NCBI RefSeq assembly: GCF_047302425.1
Contig: NZ_CP154855.1
Coordinates: 2,728,001 to 2,792,000, forward strand
Source of the DNA: Oceanitalea sp047302425
GTDB taxonomy: Bacteria > Actinomycetota > Actinomycetes > Actinomycetales > Actinomycetaceae
Direction of reading: 5' to 3'
DNA length: 64,000 bases
Position 1 is the first letter of the stretch. Each line of letters begins with the position of its first letter. This document shows positions 22,417 to 29,355 of the stretch, in pieces. The position numbers and the translations under genes are program-made. The notes under the pieces were generated by a model. It saw only the letters and a list, made by a program, of their open reading frames with translations. It ran no database searches and was not told the origin of the DNA.

Positions 22417-23616
22417 TCAAGCGGCTAGGGGTGTCGGGGCGTCGTAGAGGGAGCCGTCTCGGAGCATGGCGTAGAGGACGTCGCAGCGTCTGCGTGCTAG
22501 TGCGATGAGTGCCTGGTTGTGCTTCTTGCCCTCGGCGCGTTTGCGGTCGTAGTAGCGGCGGGAGACCGGGTCGCTGAGGGAGGCGAAGGCAGCGAGGAAC
22601 AGTGCGCGTTTGAGGACCTTGTTGCCAGCCCGGTTGGGATGCTCGCCGCGGATGGAGGTGCCAGAGCGGCGTGTGACGGGGGCCAGGCCGGCGTAGGAGG
22701 CCATGTGTGCGGCGGAGGTGAAGTTCTTCCCGGCGAGCTCGGTCAGGAGCCGTGCGGTGGTCCTGATGCCATTGCCCGGCATAGACATCAGGACCGGGTG
22801 AAGAGGGTGGTCGCGCACCAGTTCTTCGACCGTTGCCGCGATGTCGTCGCGCTGGGCGCGTAGCTCGGCGAGCTGGGCGGCCAGGCGCGGCAGCACGACC
22901 CCGGCGGCGCTGGTGCCGGCGACGACCACGGTCTGCTCGGCCAACGCGGCGGTGATCTCCTCGGCGAGTCGCCTCCCCATGCGCGGGGCTCGCTTGGTCA
23001 GCCGGGTGGCGATGCGCTTGGTGCCGGCCGTCTTGAGGTCTGCCGGGGTCGGCCAGGCCTGGATCAGGTCGAGCACGGCCGGGTGGTCCAGATGCTTACC
23101 CAGGACCCGCTCGAGTGCGGGATGGATCTGGGTCAGCAGCCCTCGCAGCCGGTTAGACGTGGCGGTGATCTGCCCGCGCAGGTCGTCATCGAAGCCGCAG
23201 AGCATCGCCAGCTCGGCGATCTGCTCATCGGCCATCTCTATCGACCGCAGCGTGTGAGGCATGGTCCGTGCGGCCTCGGCGATGATGAGCGCATCGCGGG
23301 CGTCAGTCTTGGCGTTGCCCGGGTGTAGGTCGGCGATCCGGCGCATTGACAGCCCCGGCAAGTACCCGACCGTGGCGCCGGCGTCGCGGGCGACAGCCAG
23401 CGGCAGCGCGCCGATCGTGGCGGGCTGGTCCACGACCATCAAGACCGGCCCGTGAGTGGCGAGCTTCGCCAGAATCGCGCGCAGTTTCCCCTCGTCGTTG
23501 GGCAGCGGCTTATCGAACAGGACCTTCCCGGTCCGGTCCAAGGCAACCGCGTGGTGCTCGCTCTTACCGACGTCGAGACCGACGAAGACCTCGATGTGGT
23601 GGTGTTCCTGGATCAT
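22417..23616 (-). CDS. IS110-family DEDD transposase/recombinase
   Basis: 399 residues from ATG 23616, with GGAGG 7 bases upstream (longer in-frame starts lack one). The RuvC-like N-terminal domain has GLDVGKSEHHAVALD, VLMVVDQP and the NAKTDARDALIIAEAAR motif. The C-terminal Transposase_20 domain has MPGNGIRTTARLLTELAG, AHMASYAGLAP and the conserved Ser-bearing RRSGTSIRG region. It looks intact and full-length. In this family the enzyme works with an element-encoded bridge RNA. Confidence 0.93.
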   Translation of the reverse strand: MIQEHHHIEVFVGLDVGKSEHHAVALDRTGKVLFDKPLPNDEGKLRAILAKLATHGPVLMVVDQPATIGALPLAVARDAGATVGYLPGLSMRRIADLHPGNAKTDARDALIIAEAARTMPHTLRSIEMADEQIAELAMLCGFDDDLRGQITATSNRLRGLLTQIHPALERVLGKHLDHPAVLDLIQAWPTPADLKTAGTKRIATRLTKRAPRMGRRLAEEITAALAEQTVVVAGTSAAGVVLPRLAAQLAELRAQRDDIAATVEELVRDHPLHPVLMSMPGNGIRTTARLLTELAGKNFTSAAHMASYAGLAPVTRRSGTSIRGEHPNRAGNKVLKRALFLAAFASLSDPVSRRYYDRKRAEGKKHNQALIALARRRCDVLYAMLRDGSLYDAPTPLAA

Positions 23617-23880
23617 GCCTGACCTCCGTAACTCACCGCCCTGGACCAATGACGCTGGACTGTCCGCGGTGGCTGACGTCGGCATCCACGTTACGAAGGC
23701 GACTCCGCACCCCCGGGTGAGGGTGTCTGGCCCGGCCCCTATCAGCGATCACCAGCCACCTATCGGCCTCGGCGGCAACACCCCCCGGATCATCAACGAC
23801 TGGGGGCAAAGAGCCATACCGAGCCCGACAGGCCAGCACCCCCGAAACATCACTCCCCGAGGGATAGCTAGAAGGTAACG
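23617..23880 (-). ncRNA. IS110 noncoding end, probable bridge RNA
   Basis: A 264-base noncoding end upstream of the transposase start. In IS110-group elements this end encodes a structured bridge (seek) RNA with loops that pair to target and donor DNA. The segment has GC-rich potential stems (for example CACCC...GGGTG near 23718-23735, read on the minus strand). It is assigned by position and family knowledge; the RNA boundaries and guide loops were not resolved. Confidence 0.5.
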
Positions 23881-24324
23881 GGGCACCCCGATGGTGCTGT
23901 CTGTCCTGGCGGCACTGGGTCTGGCCGTGCGCCAGCGCTGGCCCTATCTGAGCTTCGCCCTGAGTCTGCCGGCGCTGTTCGTCGCCTATGTGTTGATCGC
24001 GCCCCTCGCAGCCCTGTACACCATCGCGGCGACCGCCCGTAGCCGGTGGCCGGTGGTGATTTGCACGATCCTCACCGCGGCGGGCTACTACCTTCCCTGG
24101 CCGCTGACCGACTTCCACTGGCCGCACGGCCCGGCCGGCTTCTTAGGCCTCATCTACACCGCGGTCTACGTCGGCGCCCCCGTAGCGCTCGGCGTGCTGG
24201 CCCAGACCAAGCGGGACCTGTCCAACAGCTTGGAGGAGACGAGCGCAAGCCATGACAGAGAACAACGGCTCCTTGAACCGCCCCGGGTTCCATGGAGGCT
24301 CTCAGTCCACGGAGGATGAGAGCT

Positions 24325-24642
24325 ATGAGCGCACCGAGGAAGTACCCCGACGAGCTGCGTGAGCGGGCCGTGCGGCTGGTGCTCGAAGCGAAGAAGGATC
24401 CCGAGTCACGTGTGGGGGCGTGTCGGCGGGTGGGAGAGCAGCTCGGGATCAACCCCGAGACGCTGCGTGGCTGGGTTGCCCAGGCTGAGGTCGATGCCGG
24501 AGACCGGCCGGGCACCACGACCAGTGATGCCCAGCGGTTGGCCGAGCTGGAACGGGAGAATCGCGAGCTGCGGCGGGCGAACGCGATCCTCAAGAGCGCC
24601 TCGGCTTTCTTCGCGGCGGAGCTCGACCGCCCACATCGGTGA
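24325..24642 (+). CDS. IS3-family transposase OrfA
   Basis: 105 residues from ATG 24325 after GGAGG. HTH_Tnp_1 (IS3/IS911 OrfA) domain: RKYPDELRERAVRLVLEAK, GACRRVGEQLGINPETLRGWVAQAE. The C-terminal leucine-zipper region LAELERENRELRRANAILKSASAFFAAEL is standard for OrfA. The stop overlaps the GTG of orfB by four bases. Confidence 0.93.
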   Translation: MSAPRKYPDELRERAVRLVLEAKKDPESRVGACRRVGEQLGINPETLRGWVAQAEVDAGDRPGTTTSDAQRLAELERENRELRRANAILKSASAFFAAELDRPHR

Positions 24643-25561
24643 TCGTGAAGTACATCGACGAGCACAAGGAGGAGTTCGGGGTCGAGCCGATCTGCACCCA
24701 GTTGCAGGTCGCCCCGAGCACCTACTACGCCGCGAAGAAGCGCTCACCCTCGGCCCGGGCGGTGGCCGACGCCGAGCTCGGTGAGGTCATCAGTGCCGAG
24801 CACGCGGCCAACTACGGGGTCTACGGCGCGCGGAAGATGTGGAAGCACCTGAACCGGATCGGCCGGCCGGTGGCGCGCTGCACGGTCGAACGCCTGATGC
24901 GTAACGCCGGCCTGCAGGGCGCGGTCCGCGGCAGGACGCGGCGCACCACGATCCCGGCGAAGGACGGGATACGGGCCGGTGACCTGGTCAACCGCGACTT
25001 CACCGCAAGTGCCCGAACCAGCTGTGGGTCGCGGACTTCACCTACGTCGCGACCTGGGCCGGGTTCGTCTACGTCGCGTTCACCATCGACGTGTTCTCCC
25101 GGATGATCGTGGGCTGGAAAGCCTCCACCACGATGCGCGCCGACCTGGTCACCGACACGGTGAACATGGCGGCCTGGTCCCGCGGGCGCGCCGGGGTCAC
25201 CGACCTTGCCGGGCTCATTCACCACAACGACGCCGGCTCGCAGTACACCTCCATCGCCTTCACCGAGCGGCTCGCCGAGCTCGGTGTCCAGCCCTCGATC
25301 GGGACCGTGGGTGACGCCTACGACAACGCCCTGGCCGAGTCCACCATCGGCCTGTTCAAGACCGAGCTCATCCGCCGCCGCGGCCCCTGGCGCAACCTCG
25401 AGGACGTCGAGATCGCCACCCTGGAGTACGTCGACTGGTTCAACAACAGCCGCCTGCACTCCGAGCTCGGTGACATTCCACCCGCCGAGCACGAGGCCAA
25501 CCACTACCGTCAGAACCCCGTCACCACGACGGCCGAAACCAGAGAACCGAGCCGCCACTAA
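24639..25561 (+). pseudogene. IS3-family transposase OrfB, frameshifted
   Basis: The integrase-type OrfB begins at GTG 24639 (VKYIDEHKEEFGVEPICTQLQV...) and reads normally to NRDFTA at about 25005. Homology then continues in the next frame as PNQLWVADFTYVATWAGFVYVAF. Loss of one C in the 'gcccgaacc' stretch near 25010 explains the shift. All three catalytic acids remain across the two frames: VADFTYV, HHNDAGSQYTS and NALAESTIGLFKTE. Probably an inactive copy, unless the base loss is a sequencing error. A programmed shift here is unlikely because IS3 frameshifting occurs between orfA and orfB. Confidence 0.85.
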
Positions 25562-26336
25562 ACCCGGGGCGGTTCACCTCGCCGAGCGCGTCCTGACCCA
25601 GGAACGCGCCCGCCTGGCCCGCGAGATGCACGACGTGGTCTCCCACCAGGTCAGCCTCATCGCCGTCCAGGCCGGCGCCCTGAGCGTCACCGCCCCGAAC
25701 GACAACGTCCGCACCAGCGCCCAAACCATCCGCCAGCTCAGCACGCGCACCCTCGACGAGCTCCGCCACATGATCGGCGTACTGCGCCGCAGCGACACCA
25801 CCCCCACCACCATCTCCCCCCAGCCCCGGCTCGCCGACATCCCCCGGCTCGTGCACGACAGCGGCCACAACGTCACCCTCACCCTTGATGTCGAGGACGG
25901 GCAGGAATGGGCCGAACCCACCCAACGCGCGGCCTACCGCACCGTCCAAGAAGCCCTGACCAACGTCAGCAAGCATGCCCCCGGCGCCCCCGTCACCGTC
26001 ACCGTCAAACCCAGCGGGGATGCCCTGCACGTCATCGTGAGCAACGGCCCGCCGGCCACCCCACCCACTGATCTCCCCACCGGCGGCCATGGCCTGGCCG
26101 GCCTGCGGGAACGTGCGAGTCTGCTAGGAGGCAGCCTCCACGCTGGCCCCGCCTCAGCAGGCGGCTTCCGCATCGATGCAACGCTCCCAAACGCGCAGAG
26201 CCATGCCAGCAGCGCCCTCGAACGCCGAGACGGCTCCGCCTAACCCGACACCCAGGCCGCCCAGACGCCGTAGCGCATGACCCGATCGAGACGGATCTGA
26301 ATCGCCGCGGCCGATGATGGTCACGCAGTTGCCTTC

Positions 26337-27071
26337 GTGACCATGAGAATGAGGGACATGACTGCGGTCCCTACTGACGTGAACCTGCCCCGCGTACTGG
26401 TCGTCGACGACGAGGCGCCGCTGGCACGACTTGTCGCAAGCTACCTGGAACGCCATGGCTTTGAGGTACAAGTCACCGGGGACGGCAGTGACGCCATTGA
26501 CCGGGCACGCCAGTGGCACCCCGGCGTGATCGTCCTCGACCTCGGGCTCCCCGGCGCCGACGGCATCGAGGTCTGCCGCACGATCCGCACCTTCTCCGAC
26601 TGCTACATCATCATGCTCACCGCACGCGTGGAGGAGGTCGACAAGCTCATCGGGCTCTCGGTCGGCGCCGATGACTACGTCACCAAACCCTTCAGTCCCC
26701 GCGAGCTCGTCGCCCGGGTACGGGCCATGCTGCGTCGCCCACGCCAGGACACCGGCCCCCACGGAGCCGGCGCGTCCTTCGGGCCACTGAACATCGACCT
26801 CCTGGGCCGGGAGACGTTCATCGACGGGGAACCTGTGGGGCTGACCCGCACCGAGTTCGACGTCCTCGCGGCCCTGGCGAGCCGCCCGAACATGGCCTTC
26901 TCCCGCCGCCAGCTCATCGAAACGGTGTGGGGACCGGGATGGGTGGGCGATGAGCACCTCGTCGACGTCCACATCGCCCACCTACGGCGCAAGCTCGGGG
27001 ACAACGCCTCCGCCCCCAGGTTCATCCGCACGGTGCGCGGCGTGGGCTACCGGATGGGCACCGGGCAGTGA
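26337..27071 (+). CDS. OmpR/PhoB-family response regulator
   Basis: 244 residues from GTG 26337; starts at 26343, 26349 or 26358 are also possible and none has a convincing ribosome site. The receiver domain has VLVVDDEAPLARLV, phosphoacceptor Asp in VIVLDLGLPGADG, and Lys in DDYVTKPFSPREL. The C-terminal winged helix has LTRTEFDVLAAL, LIETVWGPGWVGDEHLVDVHIAHLRRKLG and TVRGVGYRM. It overlaps the kinase gene, forming an intact two-component pair beside the metal genes. Confidence 0.93.
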   Translation: MTMRMRDMTAVPTDVNLPRVLVVDDEAPLARLVASYLERHGFEVQVTGDGSDAIDRARQWHPGVIVLDLGLPGADGIEVCRTIRTFSDCYIIMLTARVEEVDKLIGLSVGADDYVTKPFSPRELVARVRAMLRRPRQDTGPHGAGASFGPLNIDLLGRETFIDGEPVGLTRTEFDVLAALASRPNMAFSRRQLIETVWGPGWVGDEHLVDVHIAHLRRKLGDNASAPRFIRTVRGVGYRMGTGQ

Positions 27072-28210
27072 GCCCCACACCGCGCCGCCGGTGGGGGCTC
27101 GGAGCCCGGCTCCTCGCCGCGATCGTCGCCGTCATCCTCGTCGCGACCGGCACCGCATGGGCGGTCGCCTCGGCCATCGGCCCGGAGATCTTCCACGACC
27201 ACATGCTCATGGCCCAGCCCGCCGACTCCTCAGTCGTCGCCCACACCGAGGAAGCCTTCACCACGGCGTGGACACTGTCGCTGTCCCTGGCGCTGCTCGC
27301 CGCCCTCCTCACCTCGGTCGTCGTCAGCGTCTTCCTCACCAGGCGCATCGCCAGGTCCCTGGAGCGCGTGCGGCAGGCCGCCGCCCAGGTCGCCAGCGGC
27401 GACTACGCCGCCCGCGTCCCCGAGGTCCACATGGGCACCGAGTTCGACGACCTCGCCGGCGCATTCAACACCATGGCCGCCGACCTCGGTGAGATCGAAC
27501 AGACCCGCACGCGCATGCTCGGTGACCTCGCCCACGAGATGCGCACCCCGGTGGCGACGCTCGACGGCTACCTCGAGGGCATCCTCGACGGTGTCGTGAA
27601 GGCCGACGAACCCACGGTGGGGATGCTCCGCGAGCAGGTCGCGCGCCTGGCCCGCCTCGCCCAGGACATCGCCCTGGTCACCGCCGCCGGGGAGGGACGC
27701 CTGAGCATGCACTGGCAGCCCCTCGAGGTCGGTGCCCTCATCGACGACGCCGCCGCCCAGGCCAGGTCCAGGTTCACCGACAAGGGCGTCGAGCTGACGG
27801 TCGAGGCCACGGACGAGGCCCGCCAGACGGTCCTCACGGCCGACCCCGACCGGCTCGGCCAGGTGCTGACCAACCTGCTGGACAACGCCGTGCGACACAC
27901 CCCCCAAGGAGGGCGGGTGCAGCTGGGCGTACAGCGGGCCGGGTCCACGCTGCGGCTGACGGTCCGGGACACCGGCAGCGGAATCGCCGCCGAGCACCTG
28001 CCACATCTCTTCGAGCGCTTCTACCGTGCCGACGCGGCCCGGGACCGCGCCCACGGCGGCTCGGGGATCGGGCTCGCCATCGTCCACTCCATCGTCCACG
28101 CCCACGGCGGTGCCGTGACCGCGACCAGCTCCGGGCCGGGCCACGGCGCCCTGTTCACCGTCGAGCTGCCCGTGGACATCGGGACCCGGGCGGAGCACCG
28201 CTCACCCTGA
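27068..28210 (+). CDS. Sensor histidine kinase (HAMP/HisKA/HATPase)
   Basis: 380 residues from GTG 27068 (GTGA overlap). Helix 1 (LLAAIVAVILVATGTAWAVA), a short extracytoplasmic loop of about 40 residues with FHDHMLMAQP, helix 2 (LSLALLAALLTSVVVSVFL), HAMP, then the H-box MLGDLAHEMRTPVATLDGYLEG. The ATP-binding domain has N-box NLLDNAVRHTP, G1 DTGSGIAAEHLP and G2 GGSGIGLAIVHSIV. The His/Met-bearing loop and the metal-rich neighbourhood suggest a metal (perhaps Cu) signal; this is inference. Confidence 0.92.
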   Translation: MSPTPRRRWGLGARLLAAIVAVILVATGTAWAVASAIGPEIFHDHMLMAQPADSSVVAHTEEAFTTAWTLSLSLALLAALLTSVVVSVFLTRRIARSLERVRQAAAQVASGDYAARVPEVHMGTEFDDLAGAFNTMAADLGEIEQTRTRMLGDLAHEMRTPVATLDGYLEGILDGVVKADEPTVGMLREQVARLARLAQDIALVTAAGEGRLSMHWQPLEVGALIDDAAAQARSRFTDKGVELTVEATDEARQTVLTADPDRLGQVLTNLLDNAVRHTPQGGRVQLGVQRAGSTLRLTVRDTGSGIAAEHLPHLFERFYRADAARDRAHGGSGIGLAIVHSIVHAHGGAVTATSSGPGHGALFTVELPVDIGTRAEHRSP

Positions 28211-28366
28211 CCGGGTGCCCTCCTTGGTCGTCGTCCGCTCCGTGAGCCGATCCGGCGACTGGCTGCCAGCTGAGTCGCCGGGGAACAGGGCCCTGATGGC
28301 CCCCAGGCCAAGGGCCATGAAGCCCAGGCAGATCACCAGCACCAGAACCACCACGGCCACGGTCAT
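28202..28366 (-). CDS. Small single-helix membrane protein
   Basis: 54 residues from ATG 28366 with GGGGAG 6 bases upstream. One helix (VAVVVLVLVICLGFMALGLGAI) is followed by a polar tail (GDSAGSQSPDRLTERTTTKEG). Its 3' end overlaps the kinase gene by nine bases, convergently. It lies 25 bases downstream of lgt on the same strand, so it may be co-transcribed. No family recognised. Confidence 0.5.
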   Translation of the reverse strand: MTVAVVVLVLVICLGFMALGLGAIRALFPGDSAGSQSPDRLTERTTTKEGTRSG

Positions 28367-28391
28367 CGGCACTCCCCGCCCTCCCGGCCGG

Positions 28392-29177
28392 TCACCGCAC
28401 GGCCAGGTCCGGCGCGCGGGGTTCGTCCGTCTCCTCGGCCGTGGACCGGCGCGCGGTGGTGCGCTGGCGGGCGACCAGCACGCAGCCGACGGCGATGCTG
28501 GCCAACGCCCACAGCTGAGGCTGGGTCAGGCCAAAGACCACAGGGTCGTTGGTCCGCAGGTACTCCACCAGCAGACGCGAGAGGCCCGACAGGCCCAGGT
28601 AGGCGCCGAACACCGCGCCCGGCGCCCAGCGCCGGGCGAGCAGCACCAGCACACCGGCGACGACGGCCGCGAGGATCGCCTCGTACAGCGGGGTGGGATG
28701 CACCGGCACATCGGTGGCCACCACACCCGAGGGGAAAGCCATCCCCCACGGCAGGTCGGTGGGACGCCCGTAGGTCCCGTCACCACTGACGAAACAGCCC
28801 AGCCGGCCGATGCCATAGGCCACCGTCAGCGGCACCGCGACCGCGCCCGCGACAACGTCAAGGGGCAGCTGGTGGCGGCGGATGACAGCCACGGCCGCCA
28901 GGATCCCTCCCACCAGGCCGCCGTACCAGGTGAACCCCATCCCGCCCAGGTCATGCGCGGTGATGCCCGGGTACTGCTCGAGCAGGTAGTAGACCTTCGC
29001 GCCGACGAACCCCCAGACCGTGGCCCACAGCACCAGCGCGTGCGCCGAGTTCTTCTTCAGGCCCCGCCGCTCGAAGGCCCGGCCGAGCAGCCACGCCGCG
29101 ACGAGCGCGGCCGCGGCCTTGCTCACCCCGTAGCTCTGGACATCGAACCCGAGGAACGTGAACAGCACCGGACGCAA
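28392..29177 (-). CDS. lgt: Prolipoprotein diacylglyceryl transferase (Lgt) family
   Basis: 261 residues from TTG 29177, with GGGAGGG five bases upstream. Lgt signature GRLGCFVSGDGTYGRPTDLPWGMAFP, an upstream Tyr/Trp motif (GGMGFTWYGGLVGG) and VHPTPLYEAI, with about seven membrane helices. It transfers diacylglycerol to the lipobox Cys of prolipoproteins. Probably an accessory copy, since it lies in a metal-resistance region; together with lspA at 17.6 kb the island carries both lipoprotein-maturation steps. Substrates may include the island's lipoproteins (CueP, DUF305, TlpA-like). Confidence 0.9.
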   Translation of the reverse strand: MRPVLFTFLGFDVQSYGVSKAAAALVAAWLLGRAFERRGLKKNSAHALVLWATVWGFVGAKVYYLLEQYPGITAHDLGGMGFTWYGGLVGGILAAVAVIRRHQLPLDVVAGAVAVPLTVAYGIGRLGCFVSGDGTYGRPTDLPWGMAFPSGVVATDVPVHPTPLYEAILAAVVAGVLVLLARRWAPGAVFGAYLGLSGLSRLLVEYLRTNDPVVFGLTQPQLWALASIAVGCVLVARQRTTARRSTAEETDEPRAPDLAVR

Positions 29178-29355
29178 CGGTCCCTCCCATCATCGTGGGG
29201 ACGTGCCACCGACGGCGGCAGGCGTCCTCCCACCACGATGACCACGGACCCCGAAGAAGTCCGGTCCCGTTGCATGAAGGTTTGCTGAAGAACCGCGAGC
29301 ACCGGCAGCCGCCCCGCCGGTAGCCGCTACCCCGCGAAGGTAAATACGGCCTCTG

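Larger units (their letters stand above)
22400..23880 (-). mobile_element. IS110-family insertion sequence
   Basis: About 1.48 kb inserted in the kinase gene. It contains a DEDD transposase on the minus strand with a ~17-base end after the stop and a ~264-base noncoding end before the start, the IS110-group (not IS1111) layout. There are no classical terminal repeats or target duplication. A 10-base inverted pair, GGGGTGCCCC at 22396-22405 and GGGGCACCCC at 23880-23889, marks the two borders. Exact ends are uncertain by a few bases. Confidence 0.85.
24274..25576 (+). mobile_element. IS3-family insertion sequence
   Basis: 1303 bp with perfect 16-bp terminal inverted repeats: TGAACCGCCCCGGGTT at 24274-24289 and its complement at 25561-25576. 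A 3-bp target duplication, CCT, flanks it (24271-24273 and 25577-25579). It contains overlapping orfA and orfB. It interrupts the sensor kinase gene; removing it with one CCT restores the frame. Confidence 0.95.
22305..26243 (+). pseudogene. NarL-type sensor histidine kinase split by two insertion sequences
   Basis: Three in-order pieces: 22305-22400 (MSPVLLFPIAVDAALVSLALLDATFSS), ~23880-24273 (membrane helices VLSVLAALGLAVRQRWPYL onward) and 25577-26243 (HisKA_3 with ARLAREMHDVVSHQ, then HATPase with YRTVQEALTNVSKHA and GGHGLAGLRERA). Removing the IS3 element and one CCT duplication exactly restores RLLAERVLTQERARLAREMH. The IS110 lies between the first two pieces. The intact protein would be about 390 residues. 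The 3' piece alone could be translated, but it lacks the sensor. Confidence 0.88.

Noticed and set aside
24990..25020. Programmed frameshift in IS3 OrfB
   Set aside because: IS3 programmed shifts occur at the orfA/orfB overlap on slippery A/G runs; this site lacks one and lies in the catalytic domain.
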